From Roseiarcus sp963759955 (GTDB taxonomy: Bacteria > Pseudomonadota > Alphaproteobacteria > Rhizobiales > Beijerinckiaceae): a stretch of 64,000 nt of DNA. This document shows positions 1 through 10,764 of this stretch, in pieces. The DNA is taken from positions 1 through 64,000 of the forward strand of contig CAVXCA010000092.1 in assembly GCA_963759955.1 (NCBI GenBank), in the 5' to 3' direction. Made by a program: the position numbers and the translations under genes. Under the pieces are notes generated by a model that was not told the DNA's origin, ran no database searches, and was given only the letters and a program-made list of their open reading frames with translations. Positions within the stretch are counted from its first letter, which is position 1. Every line of letters begins with the position of its first letter.

Positions 1-3000
1 TCAACGCGGTGATCGACGGGGACCTCAACACTCAGGTTGACAACGCGGGCATCGACGTCCGCTTGACCCAGTATCGCAATTTGCTGGCCGGCACCCGGCC
101 GCCCGGGGCCGGGCAACAACGACACCAACTTCGTCTATTCCTCGTCGGGGCCAAGTCAGGGGCAGCAGAGCTTCCCCTTGCCCAACGGGATCGCCGACGG
201 CGGCGATAATGCGAGCCCCAGACCGATTCCAACGGCAATGTCTATGTCACGCGAACGACCCAGCCCGTGCCCGGGCGATGGGGCGAGGCCCAGGCCGTGC
301 CCGGGGTTCCGTTCGCCAATCCGAATTATGCCATGAACCCGATGCCTCCTGGCCCAGCCGTACCAGTTCGTGGACGTGGTGCGCCCCAATTATGCCAACC
401 CGGTCCGAGCGGGCTACTCGATGGATCCCGACCGATATCCTCTTCGGCACCCCCCGCGACGCGGCCGACGACAACTACAACTCCTACGATCCCTGGCCCA
501 TTGGCCACACGGGTGAAGCGGGCGACACGGATTTTTACGACAACTCGGCGCGCTCTTGCTTCCGGTCGATCGCATGCGGCGCTGGCTGACGCCCGCCGAT
601 ATCAACGGCACGGGCAACGTGACCCAGTGGAATGCCGGCGCCAATCCGGTCAGTCACGGCCCCGACCTGTTCGGCCGCGTCGAATTCTACAGCTATTTCC
701 GGCCGCCCGGATCGCCGGGCGTGGTCAACTACAGTCCCTACCCGGCGGCCTACCGGCCGGGCGCCGTCACGGTGACTTATCCCTGGGCGAGCGGCTCGAA
801 CTACGCCCCCGACCAGACGAACAACCCGACCCATGGGTTCGAATCGTTCCGGTTCCCGAGCCAGAACTACGGCGCTAATGTGGTTTCAGTAAACGGCGTC
901 TCCACCCCGAACGCCCCTAACCCACCGCCGCCTGGCACCTTCACCCCCCAGCGGGTCGGCGGCGTCCCGGTCGATCTGAACCTGGATACGGGCGGGACCC
1001 CGGCCGGCAGCAGCGAGATGCCGACCTTCTATCCGACTTACGACTTCGCCGTCAATGCCACGGTCAACTCCGACGGCCTCAACGAGGCCGACGAGATGAA
1101 CCTCTACACCTTCAACCCGCTGCTCGATTCGCCGTATGGGCCTAGCGACCTGGAATGGCTCTACCGCCAGCAAGACGTCGATGGGGCTTCGCTCTCGAGC
1201 CGGCTCCAGCAGTTGGCGCCGATCAGCTTCACCAACGGCATCGACGGCCAACGGCGGCGCAGGCTCTTCGCGCTCGACGCCTGGGAGTCAAACGGGTTCG
1301 CCTGGACCAACGACAATCCCGGCTTCAGTTTCCCCAACAACAACCGCTTCACGTTTACCAACCCCAGCACGGGCCAGCAAACGTTGCTCAATGCGAGCTT
1401 CCAAACTCTGGGGGTGACCACTCCCGCGCTGGCCCACCGCGACCGCAAGATCAACCTCAACTATCCCCTGCCGGTCTCGAACGACCCCAACGAGCCGATC
1501 CGTCAAAAGTGGATCAGCGACACCTATCAGATGCTCAAGTGGGTGTTGCCCCCCAGGGCGGTGGACACGCCTGAAGAGCTGGCCGCGCTCAGCCAGTACG
1601 TGATCAACATCATCGACTTCCGCGACCCGGATTGCACCATGACCCATTGGGTCAACCCCGACGTGCTGCTCACCGGTCCGCCCCCCGGCGTGCCGACTGC
1701 CACCACCCCGCCCGCCAGCTTGGTAGCGGCCAGCGCCGCCGTGGCTGGCTCCATCCAGCTCGATCAGTATGGCATGGAATACAACCCCGTGGCGATCAAT
1801 GAGGCCCTGGCCTACACGTTCTCGTATCGGACCGCCGTCGGCGGGCGCACCCCCTCAAGCCAACCGCTTCTTGATCGAGCTGGTCAATACCCTGACCAGC
1901 CCCGAGATTCCCGTCGGAACCATTACCCCGTCCCCGTATCCGAACGCCGCCGTGCTGGATCTCGGCGGCTTCCAGTACACGCCGAACGATCCCTATTCCG
2001 GAGGCTGCTGGGACATCGTCTTCACGGGCGACGATCCCTATAGCCGCCCGGACCCCTACCGCGGCGAGCTGCCGCGGTTCGGCAACATTTACGGGCTGAC
2101 CCCGCTCAACAAGGACGCGTTCAATCCTCCGCCAACGATTCCCGGCGGCACCTCAAGCGACGTCGTTCTTCAGCCCCTGCTCGCCGCCAAGAACATTGCG
2201 AATAATAACTCCAGCGTGCCGAATGCCACCAACGTGACGGCCGGGGGGACCACTCTGCCGACCAACTATTTCTACGTCTTCGGCAACAGCCCGCCCAGTT
2301 CCTCCGTCACCAACAACGGCGCCACGACGACCAACGTGTATGAAAGCGGGCCGCTTCAGCCAGGCATGTCTTACAACGGCAGCGTCTTCAACGCCACCAA
2401 CAGCTACACGATCCCCTCCACCACCTCAGCGGGAGTCACGATTTATCCGCCGCCCGTGATCCAATCACTGAATTCCACCACCGGCTTTGACCCGATGACC
2501 CCAGGAACCAATCCGACGATCCCACTCTATCCGGGCGTGTTGCCGGGAATCCCGGGAACAACACCAGCACGAACAACCCGCCGCAGAACTACAAGTGGAA
2601 AGTACCGTTGCTCACGGCCGCGGGCGCCGGATCGGGATCGGCCTCGGCGACCCAGCGCGGCACGGAGTATCTCTGGGTCTGCCTGCGCCGTCCCGCCAAC
2701 CTGTTTGCTCCGGTCTCGGCCTACAATCCCATGGTCGTGGTCGACGCCATGCGTCTGCCCTATATCGACGGCACGGGATACGCCACCCAGACCGCGACCA
2801 TCACGGTCAACGGCACGATGGTGAGCGTGCCCGCGGTCAATGGCAACTTCAACACGATCTACTCGGTGCAGCGGTACCAGCCCTATCGGGGCGGGCACGC
2901 CGTGCCCTTGCCGACCGGCACGCTCGTCGGCAACCCCGCGATCACGTACACCTCTCCGGCCACGGCCTCGGTCGCGATTGATACCCGCTACGGTTATACC

Positions 3001-5663
3001 GAGCAGGTTGTTCCCCCCTCGGCCAACTCGCTCGGCTACGTCAAATCGGCGACGGCCGGGGCCACCTACGCCCTGAGCCAGGGGATCTATTACATCGACG
3101 CGACCACCCAGGCACAGATCGCCGCGACGTTCCCGATCTACCACACCTTGGGCCTGGCCAATGAATGGGAGATGGGCTCGGGCATGACCGTGCAGGAATC
3201 CTGGGATTATCTGCCGTTCCACGACCGCGATTTCACCAGTGTGGCCGAGCTCATGCTGGTGCCGGCGAGCCCGCCAGGTCTCTTCACCAAGCAGTTCGTC
3301 GAGTTCGCCCCGTCGCAACAGAACCTCTTCACGTTTTTCAGCGGGTATGCGGGCATCGGCAACGTTCAAGTGAATGCGCCGCCTCCGGCCAACCCCGGCA
3401 ACGCACCGCTTGCCGCCAGCGGAGCCATCGCGCAGGTCAACCCCGGCCAGCTCGTACCGGCCACCGGCCAGGCGCCGGCCGCCGGATCGATCTTCACGCA
3501 GTCATTTACGAGCCAGCTCTATCTCACGCCGACGGTCAACCCGGCGCCCAATGGGCTGGCGTCCGCGCCGGCTCCCTATGGCCCGGCGCCGGGCTATTTG
3601 TACGCGCCCACCTCCAATATCATGGCGGCCTATGTCAGTGTGGGCACGGCATCGGTACCGCTGCTTTTCGCCGGCTCCATCAACAGCGCGGCGCCGCCGA
3701 CGCCGCCGGCGACGACTGCGCCGCCGGCAAGCCCGGCTCAGATCAACCCGGTCCCCACCCCGACCCCGCCGATTCAACCCCACAGCTATCCGTATCTGAG
3801 CGACAAGTTCTTCTATACAGGGGCATCCCTGGCCGCCGACACGGCGCACGACCGCGGCTACTACGTTTGTCGGGGGGCAATCCGCCGACGGCTGGTTCAA
3901 GATGTTCGAGTTCTTCGAGGTGCCCAGCCAGGTGTTCGGCTCGATCGGGGCGGTCGCCCAGGGGACCAATTTCGACTGGGCGCGGCAGGACCTGAAGCCC
4001 GGGCTCTTGAATCTCAACCTGATCATCGACGAGGAGGTGTACCTCGGCCTGCTGGGCAACACGAGCATCAGCCAGCAAAACGGCCAGCCCAGCGTGCCTG
4101 CGAACCCGCAGACGGACCCGCCCTCCCTGGTGCAAAATCTGGACGAATCCGATCAGTTCTCGCAGCAGCTTCTTAACATGGATCAGGTGCAGCCGCTGCC
4201 GGCGGGGAATTACACTCCCACCGGCACGGCGCTCTCACTGCAGTCGACGGGGCCGCCATACCAGATTCCCCTGCCGCCGAATGCAAACAGTCCGGTGGCG
4301 CCGGGCCCGATTCCGCTCGTTGTTACCGCGACGCTCAGTAACGGCGCACCCGCCTCGGCTTATCCGCTGTCCAGCACGTCGCTCGCCACGTGGCAGAACT
4401 GGGCGAGCCTGGGGGCCCCGTATCAGACCTACCCCCAGAGCGGGGCGGGCCTGCTGGCTGCCGACCCGATCGCCAACTACAACAACCAGGCGGCGAATGC
4501 CGGCGGTGCTCCGGCGATCTACAACAACGCGCTCAAGGCGTCGTTCGTGCAATTCCTCTGGCTGCGGCACGGCGGCTCGGGCTACATGTTTGGCTGGGGC
4601 AGCGGCGCCGTGGGCGAAAACGTTGCGTACGGCGGCGCCAACGGCCAGGCGGGAGGGGGGGCCAATGGCTCAAGGATTCCGGCCGACAGACCGTTTCACT
4701 CGCTGTCCTACCCCGACATCGACTACACCATCATGCGGCCGGCGGCGTTGCCGCCGAGTAACAACACCAGCCCGGCTCCCAATACGGCACCGAATCCCGC
4801 GGCTTCACCCCCGTCGTTCTACGCGAGCGATCCGGGGGTGCGGAGCCTAAGTATTTACATCAACTACGCCAACACCTCCGCGCTTACGGCTAACCCGGTT
4901 TACACGTCGGGCTACTACCCGGGACTGTTGTCGATTGGCAACGGGCTCGTCTACAACTCCTCGTATCCGCCGCCGATTCCGGCCCGCCGGCTGTTCCAGT
5001 TTGCCGATTTCTATCCGGGAACCTCGGGCAGCATCCCTTCGTCGACGATCCCGGCGCCGAGCAACGCCAGCGAGACCGGCGACCCGTTCGTCAACAACAC
5101 CACTCCGGCCGCCGCCACCCCGCCCATTCCGGCTCCCGGCGTGCTGCCGTTGACCGTGCAAAGCGCAATGACCGCCACCACCACGACCGTCCCGAGCAAC
5201 GGCATGCTCAACCTGTTCTGGCCGGGCGGCAACGCGGCGACCGAGTACGTGTCGACGAACGCGGCACCGACCCCCATCGGCGCGCCGAGCAACCCCTACC
5301 TCGGCGCACGGAGCGGTGCCAGCGGCACCATCACCAGTGCCGACTTCCGCCAGCACCCCTACTGGCGCAGCGAGGAAATGCAGCGGGTCTTGAACCTGAC
5401 GACCGTGCGGACCCACCAGTATGCGGTGTGGGTCACGATCGGCTTCTTCCAGGTCAAGCGGCAGGGAGACATCGGCATGGCTTCGGTCGGCGTGCCCACC
5501 CTGGCCTACGACATCATGGGCCCGGAGAACGGCGCCCTTGATGGCAGCAACGTGCGTTATCGCGCCTTCTTCCTGGTTCGACCGGCTCAAGCTGACCGGC
5601 TTCGACCCGGGCAACGCGGGACAGTTCCACCAGGCCGTCGTTCATAGCAATCGAATCCAGTAA
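1..5663 (+). pseudogene. Very long planctomycete-type protein, 5'-truncated and frameshifted
   Basis: One continuous protein can be followed from the left edge to the stop at 5661-5663 only by changing frame about nine times, near 110, 215, 350, 429, 555, 1850, 2570, 3880 and 5575. The pieces read on sensibly: NIIDFRDPDCTMTHW near 1610, RFLIELVNTLTS near 1870, DPYSGGCWDIVFTGDDPYSR near 1990, FHDRDFTSVAELMLVP near 3220, EFFEVPSQVFG near 3910, HPYWRSEEMQRVLNLTTVRT near 5355. The joined product would exceed 1,850 residues, rich in Pro, Asn, Thr and Ala, and its N-terminus lies outside the window. I associate this type, from memory, with long uncharacterised proteins of Isosphaera-like planctomycetes encoded near pseudopilin genes. 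No catalytic motif is visible. Several shifts lie at C or G runs, so sequencing error is as likely as true decay. Confidence 0.6.
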
Positions 5664-5700
5664 CGCAGAGATGAATACGTATCTGGTATAAGCCAAACAA

Positions 5701-5741
5701 ATCCCCTCCCCCCTTGTGGGGGAGGGCTAGGGTGGGGGGTC
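5701..5741 (+). repeat. 41-bp palindromic repeat, left copy
   Basis: A C-rich arm, TTGTG and a G-rich arm form a hairpin, followed by a tail ending in GGGGGGTC. It matches 6287-6327 in the same orientation with one mismatch. The two copies bracket the DUF559 gene, and the ATG of that gene lies immediately downstream. Confidence 0.85.
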
Positions 5742-6096
5742 AATGTACCACGAACTCGCTCGCAAGCTGCGAAAAAACATGACCGACGCCGAGCGGAGGC
5801 TCTGGTCACGGCTGCGCGGCGAGCAGTTTGGAGGGTTCAAGTTCCGCAGGCAGGCCCCTATCGGCAGCTTCATCGTTGACTTCGTTCTGCTTCGAGCGCA
5901 AGGTTGTCATTGAGCTGGATGGCGGTCAGCATCGGCTCGTTAGCGAGCAAGACGAAGCCCGGACCGACTGGCTGAATTCTCAAGGCTTTCGCGTCCTTCG
6001 TTACTGGAACCACGAAGTGTTCGAGGACCTTGATTCAATATTGGAGGCAACCTGGCTCGCGCTGAAAACCGCTCCCGGGGAGGAGGTATCGCACTG

Positions 6097-6177
6097 GGAA
6101 ACCCCCCACCCTAACCCTCCCCCACAAGGGGGGAGGGGATCGGAACGGGCTCGCTCCCAGGAACTGAGGATGGCGGA
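6097..6177 (-). repeat. 81-bp direct repeat, first copy
   Basis: This unit repeats almost exactly at 6193-6273, so the period is 96 bp. It holds the same palindromic core as the flanking copies but in the opposite orientation, followed by about 40 bp ending TGAGGATGGCGGA. It lies inside the 3' end of the DUF559 frame. Confidence 0.85.
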
Positions 6178-6192
6178 ACCGGTACCCCACTC

Positions 6193-6273
6193 GGAAACCC
6201 CCCACCCTAACCCTCCCCCACAAGGGGGGAGGGGACCGGAACGGGCTCGCTCCCAGGAACTGAGGATGGCGGA
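6193..6273 (-). repeat. 81-bp direct repeat, second copy
   Basis: Second copy of the 81-bp unit at 6097-6177. The only difference I see is GGGGAC in place of GGGGAT after the palindrome. Both units are inverted relative to the 41-bp copies at 5701 and 6287. Confidence 0.85.
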
Positions 6274-6286
6274 AGGGGCTCAATAA

Positions 6287-6327
6287 ATCCCCTCCCCCCT
6301 TGTGGGGGAGGGTTAGGGTGGGGGGTC
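6287..6327 (+). repeat. 41-bp palindromic repeat, right copy
   Basis: Same orientation as 5701-5741 with one substitution (GGGTTAGG for GGGCTAGG). It starts at the stop codon of the DUF559 frame and closes the module. Confidence 0.85.
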
Positions 6328-6492
6328 GATCGTAGCACAACCGAAACCCATGCACGTCTGCCAATAGTTTGTGAGGGCCGGGTTCCTCCGGCGACATTTG
6401 ACCGCAAGACCACCTAGCTCCGCTTGTCGAAGCGGACAAAACTCGGATAGAATCACGTTCAGGTTCACCTTCCTTTTGTGAAAGGACCACTC

Positions 6493-7800
6493 ATGACCGC
6501 CCGTCGTCGTCGCGCTCATCTTCGAGGCTTTACTTTGATCGAGCTGCTGGTGGTGATCAGCATCATCGGCATCCTGGTCGGGCTGCTATTGCCCGCCGTC
6601 CAGTCGGCCCGCGAAGCGGGCCGCCGCGCCCAGTGCCAGAGCAACATGCACAACTTGACCCTGGCCATGCAACAGTTTGTCAGCACCAAGAACGCGTTCC
6701 CGCCCGCCGGCGAGTTCTGCGAGGACACACAAACCTGACACCAGCCTGACCAGCGGTCCACCCGACCCCACCCAGTCGGTCATCCTCACCTACCTGCCCG
6801 GAGGCGGGACGCCCGCGACGGCAACCCCATGTATAGCTGGGTGCTGCCACTTCTGCCCTACATGGAAAACCAGGAATTGTTCAACCAGTGGACGATGTTC
6901 ACGACGACCTCGGACGGGCCGACCGGCGTGAACTTCTTCGACCCGACCAACTACGTGGCCGGTCAGTCCAGCAACTACACGATCGGCAACACCGCCATCG
7001 GCGTTCTGAAATGCCCCGACGACAACACCGCCCAGACCAACCAGGGCAACCTGAGCTACGTCGTCAACGGCGGGTTCGCCCTCTGGCACGCCGTGCCTTA
7101 CGGCTGGATCGGCTCCCAGATCGATGGCGGCGAGACGATGCACCAAGACCCCGCTCATCTGGGCGCCCGCGGCAAGCGGCTATGACCGGCACCATCGGGG
7201 TCACCCAGAAGCTGGGCGTGATGTTCCTCGAATCGACGTTCCCCCAGGGCGTCCAGGTCAGGATCCCCTGGAACGTGCGATCGAGCCTCGCCGGCATTGT
7301 CGACGGCACGAGCAGCACGGTCTTGCTCAGCGAGAATACCCTGGTCGGCGCGGCCGCGGCCGAACGCCGTACACGGCCAATCTCGAAGGCAACTGGGCCA
7401 CGCCGGTGCCGACCATGACCATGTTCATCGGCTCGTCCGCCGTCTGCGGCGTGCCGGCCACCACCGATTGCACGGCCGGCCAGCTCGCCCCGGCCTCGGT
7501 CATCTCGGGCACGGGACCGCCAGCGGCGACATCGACGGTCCGGGCTGGTCGTACGCCAACAAGGTCGGCACGTTCGAGAACATCAACTTCGGCCAGAACC
7601 TGACGATCGAGGGATCTTATCCCTTCTCCAACAGCGCCCACCCCAGCGGCTGCAACATGGGCTTCTGCGACGGCGCTGTCCGGTTCATCACCAACACGAT
7701 CGACGGCACGGTCTACTCCAAGCTGATCACCCCGGCGGGGAGCAAGCTGCCGCTCTACTGCAAGCAGATGCCACTGTCGCAAGACGCCTTCGCCAACTGA
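6493..7800 (+). pseudogene. DUF1559 prepilin-type N-terminal cleavage/methylation protein, frameshifted
   Basis: The N-terminus has a short basic leader and the type IV/II pseudopilin signature GFTLIELLVVISIIGILVGL at residues 13-32; Gly-Phe is the expected prepilin peptidase site and the hydrophobic helix anchors the protein. The frame then shifts near 6730, 6825, 7180, 7370 and 7525. The pieces are typical of DUF1559, a family greatly expanded in planctomycetes: SWVLPLLPYMENQELFNQW near 6840, STVLLSENTL near 7315, and the C-terminal HPSGCNMGFCDGAVRF near 7640. A purine-rich ribosome site (AAAGGA) precedes the ATG. Nominal length is 436 codons, normal for the family, so the gene is full-length and only the frame is damaged. 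The role of DUF1559 proteins is not established; surface or pseudopilus assembly is the usual guess. Confidence 0.85.
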
Positions 7801-7803
7801 TCG

Positions 7804-7835
7804 ATCGATCCGGCCGGCAGACCGGCCGGATCGAT
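7804..7835 (+). terminator. Strong inverted repeat after the DUF1559 gene
   Basis: ATCGATCCGGCCGG and CCGGCCGGATCGAT form a perfect 14-bp stem with the loop CAGA, starting four bases after the stop codon. There is no T-run, so it is a terminator-like or mRNA-stabilising hairpin rather than a classical intrinsic terminator. Confidence 0.6.
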
Positions 7836-7986
7836 GATTCGGCACGGGTCTTTGGCTCCCGCTGGACCGTAGGTCTTCCCTTCGCCCTTTGGGCCGGAGA
7901 CCTGGGGTCAGCCCCGTGGGTTGCAAGAGGGCTTCGGCAAACGCGACCGGCGGATGGAAACAGACCCAGGACCGAGTGCTTGAAGG

Positions 7987-8003
7987 ACGGATTGGCAATC
8001 CGT
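7987..8003. repeat. Short palindrome ACGGATT-GGC-AATCCGT
   Basis: A perfect 7-bp stem with a 3-base loop. Translations of such palindromes give peptides such as GRIANPS or TDCQSV, which I recall as dispersed repeats in planctomycete genomes. Only one copy is in the window, so its repeat status is inferred. Confidence 0.4.
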
Positions 8004-8115
8004 CCCACAGTGAATTTGGATCTGCCGGCAGCCAAGAGATCGACACGAACGACGACGGGAATGCGTGAACCCCGCCCCGGGATGGTGCCACAGGGATGCC
8101 AGCCCGCGGGCGGCC

Positions 8116-8187
8116 CGCGAATGCCTCCGGGTCGTGCCAGGACCGCTCGATGAGAGTGGCGTCATCGTCGGGATCGGGAGGTGGCAT
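8116..8187 (-). pseudogene. Possible N-terminal remnant of an ECF sigma factor
   Basis: The minus-strand frame starting at ATG 8187 reads DDATLIERSWHDPEAFA, which resembles the start of region 2 of extracytoplasmic-function sigma factors. After about 24 residues the similarity stops in this frame and I could not recover it in another, so if real it is a fragment. Short matches like this can arise by chance. Confidence 0.25.
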
Positions 8188-8973
8188 AGGCCGGGCTCCG
8201 GGGGTGGCGTGGTGTGAAGGCTACCGTCGCCCCGTTATCACCCGAAGTCCTCCCGGCGGTTCACGCTGGCTACAGCCCGAAGATCAACTCGCCGAAATGT
8301 TTGACTGAACTGTCGTCAGAGCGACGAACGGTAAGTCTCCGAAACGGCCGAGTCTCTCCCGCCGACTCACTATCGAGGGAACCATACAGCTGTGAGATGG
8401 ACGCCTCTGTGATCCGCCAGCAGATCCGCGACACATGACCGCCAGCCGATGTGCGACAGGTCTACAAGCCTGCCGATCACCTGACGGGCGGCAACGCACG
8501 GATCTGCCGATGAGTGCGTGTCGCCGAGAGGCGTTGCTCCTTTCCTGCAGCTGTTGTTTCATCGCGGATGACACTAGATCTTCGTTGCTCACGGCACCAT
8601 TCGGAGTTCGCGTTGTGGTTGACGGAAAATACTTAAGAATTGCCAAAGGGGTCCATAGGGGTGTGGTATTGCCGCTTCGTTTCACGACGATAAGCGTCGC
8701 CTTCACTTGCGATAGCTCACAAGGATGCTAAAACAACTCAATGAGCAGCCGAAATGGGTATTATTTCCGCCACCCTAAGCCGGGCACTGAGACTGAGGTG
8801 CCGACCGTTGTGAGTTTTCTCTCAAGGCGTCTCTTTCAGGAACGTCCTCAGTAGTGTCCCAACATTAATCGAATAAGTGAGGCTGAGTATCTGTAGAATT
8901 TCATAGAGCGACCGCAACAAGTTCGCCTGGCGAGAGCCCAACATTGTGCCGGTCTGCCGGACCTGAGTTGATC

Positions 8974-10203
8974 ATGACAGCAAGAGCGCCACGCGGGTAT
9001 TTCAGAGGCCTTTCGCGGAACACCTTTCTGCTCGCCCTGTCGAGCCTGTTCGCCGACATTTCGACCGAGATGATCGTGCCGGTCCTGCCCATATTTCTTA
9101 CACAAACTCTGAAGGTCAGCGCGAGTGTGGTCGGTCTCGTTGAGGGCATCGCGGGAGCCACTCAGAACATCACCCAAGGGCTTGCCGGCGCACTATCGGA
9201 CAAGCTGCAACGCCGAAGATCCATTGCGCTGGTGGGATACTTCCTGGCCGCCATCGGCAAGCCTCTGATGGGCCTGGCCACGATGTGGCAGGGTGTGCTT
9301 GGCGGCCGGTTCGTCGACCGCCTGGGCGCAGGCATGCGCTCGGCGCCGCGCGACGCCCTCATCGCCGCCTCGGTGGACGAAGCGAATCGGGGCAGGGCTT
9401 TCGGCCTGGAAGGCGCGGGCGACAACGCCGGTGCATTCCTGGGTCCATTGCTCGCGGTGTGCCTCTTCGTCGTGTGGCACCTACCCATCCGCTTGAACTT
9501 CTATATCGCCGTGATTCCAGGCTTGCTCGCATTCTTGATGGTCCTTCTCGTTCGCGAACAGCCGCTCAAAACAGCGGCCAAATCGAAACTGGACGTCCAT
9601 GCCTCGAGCTTTCCAAAAGCGTACTGGAGGTATCTGCTGGCGACGGCGCTCTTTGGAATCGGCAATTCCAGCAACGCTTTCCTGATCCTGGAGACGAAGG
9701 CTATCGGGGCCTCGTTGACAATCACTATTCTGATCTACGCGGGATTCAACCTGGTGGCTGCCCTGATCTCTTATCCAGCGGGATCCTGGTCGGACCGGCT
9801 GGGCAGGAGGAGCCTCCTGGTGCTGTCGATCGGGATATTTTTCATCACATATGTCGGCTTCGCTCTGACCCGCAATGTGGCGCTCATCGGCGTGCTCTTC
9901 ATGTTCTATGGGCTCTACCAGGGGATCATTCGCTCCGTGGGCAAAGCCTTGGCGAGCGATTATGTGCCGGACCGGCTCCGCGCGAGCGCAATTGGCTGGT
10001 ATAGCGCGACGATGGGCGTCACCGGCCTCGCGGCGAGCCTGATCGCCGGAGGGCTCTGGGACGCGGTTGGCCATTCGGCCGTATTCGTCTTCGGTGCCGC
10101 CTTCGCGGCGGTTGGCGCCCTCGCCTCGCTGGCCTTGATTCCGGCCGTCATCAAGCGCGATCGCGACGATTTTAGCTCGACCACGCAGGGTCCCAAATCA
10201 TGA
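8974..10203 (+). CDS. MFS transporter
   Basis: A 409-residue inner-membrane protein of the major facilitator superfamily with about 12 hydrophobic segments. Residues near the start read FADISTEMIVPVLPIF; the first cytoplasmic loop has GLAGALSDKLQRRRSI, a variant of the family's GxxxDRxGRR loop. The equivalent loop in the second half is SWSDRLGRRSLL near residue 275. I chose ATG 8974 over the upstream GTG at 8944 because the family signature follows directly. The substrate cannot be read from sequence. The gene is intact, unlike everything to its left, and its GC content is lower than that of the alphaproteobacterial block. It converges with the UspA gene 42 bp downstream. Confidence 0.85.
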   Translation: MTARAPRGYFRGLSRNTFLLALSSLFADISTEMIVPVLPIFLTQTLKVSASVVGLVEGIAGATQNITQGLAGALSDKLQRRRSIALVGYFLAAIGKPLMGLATMWQGVLGGRFVDRLGAGMRSAPRDALIAASVDEANRGRAFGLEGAGDNAGAFLGPLLAVCLFVVWHLPIRLNFYIAVIPGLLAFLMVLLVREQPLKTAAKSKLDVHASSFPKAYWRYLLATALFGIGNSSNAFLILETKAIGASLTITILIYAGFNLVAALISYPAGSWSDRLGRRSLLVLSIGIFFITYVGFALTRNVALIGVLFMFYGLYQGIIRSVGKALASDYVPDRLRASAIGWYSATMGVTGLAASLIAGGLWDAVGHSAVFVFGAAFAAVGALASLALIPAVIKRDRDDFSSTTQGPKS

Positions 10204-10245
10204 GCAACGCAGGGCCGAGGAAAACTCCCCTCAATACATGATGGA

Positions 10246-10707
10246 TCACCCGGCGGCTATCAGAACCGACCTGATCAGTAATACAGGCGTGGACGCAGCG
10301 TGCAGCACTTTCTCCGCTACACTGCCAAGTACCCAGCGCTGAACCCCGGACCGGCCGTGCGTCGACATCGCGACCAGGTCCATCTGCTCGCGAGCGGCCA
10401 CCGCCAGAATGATTTCCGCGACGTTGCCGCTTTCCACGACAACATGGATCCTTGAGCCCCCCCACCCCGATCGTCGGGAGACTTCACTCAGATACTCGTG
10501 CGCCCGGTCTCTGAGAACGTTCCATTGGATGTCGACAGGGATCGGCATCTGGGATGGACCGACGACGCTCTCGATCGTAGGCACCACGCTCAAGAGTGTC
10601 ACGTCTGCACCGGCCAGCAGTGCCAGATACATGACGTGAGCAAGCGCCGCCTCGCCGAGTTCGGAGCCGTCCAGCGGTACGAGAATCTTTCGGTATTTGA
10701 CTGTCAT
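10246..10707 (-). CDS. Universal stress protein, UspA family
   Basis: A 153-residue single Usp domain: N-terminal KILVPLDGSELGEAAL strand-loop-helix, and the C-terminal ATP-binding loop MSTHGRSGVQRWVLGSVAEK of the G-2x-G-9x-G(S/T) type, which implies nucleotide binding. The start at 10707 follows GAGGAG by four bases; an upstream GTG at 10719 would place the ribosome site inside the gene. It lies just downstream of the ABC-2 permease remnant on the same strand, so they may have shared a transcript. Usp proteins support survival in stress or dormancy; the exact signal here is unknown. Confidence 0.9.
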   Translation of the reverse strand: MTVKYRKILVPLDGSELGEAALAHVMYLALLAGADVTLLSVVPTIESVVGPSQMPIPVDIQWNVLRDRAHEYLSEVSRRSGWGGSRIHVVVESGNVAEIILAVAAREQMDLVAMSTHGRSGVQRWVLGSVAEKVLHAASTPVLLIRSVLIAAG

Positions 10708-10764
10708 AGATCTCCTCACCTTTTTCCCTTGAATGGCAGCGCAGGCGGTACCCGCCGGCGCGAA

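Larger units (their letters stand above)
5743..6286 (+). pseudogene. DUF559 (Vsr-like) endonuclease-domain protein, frameshifted
   Basis: The ATG at 5743 opens MYHELARKLRKNMTDAERRL and runs to FIVDFVL. After one extra base near 5889 the protein resumes in another frame with CFERKVVIELDGGQH and LRYWNHEVFEDLDSI. These are the conserved parts of DUF559, a small nuclease fold related to Vsr and restriction endonucleases; the ELDGGQH stretch carries the presumed metal-binding acidic and His residues. With one base removed the frame is 181 codons. The last 60 residues are not nuclease: they are the translation of two palindromic repeats (the HPNPPPQGGRG peptide occurs twice). The ATG begins one base after a repeat copy, so the gene and repeats form one module of about 0.63 kb. 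Function is unproven; self-mobility or a DNA-repair role are both possible. Confidence 0.75.
7836..8973. other. Long stretch without a convincing gene
   Basis: About 1.1 kb with no frame I can assign. It contains a short planctomycete-style palindrome (7987-8003) and a possible sigma-factor remnant on the minus strand (8116-8187). From about 8,300 the GC content drops noticeably relative to both sides and codon-position bias is lost. The compositional change before the MFS gene marks one candidate boundary between sources, around 8.3-8.9 kb. Confidence 0.6.

Noticed and set aside
6097..6273. Possible CRISPR array in the repeats of the DUF559 gene
   Set aside because: Only two copies, the unit is 81 bp with a 15-bp gap, there is no cas gene, and the core is a self-complementary REP-like palindrome.
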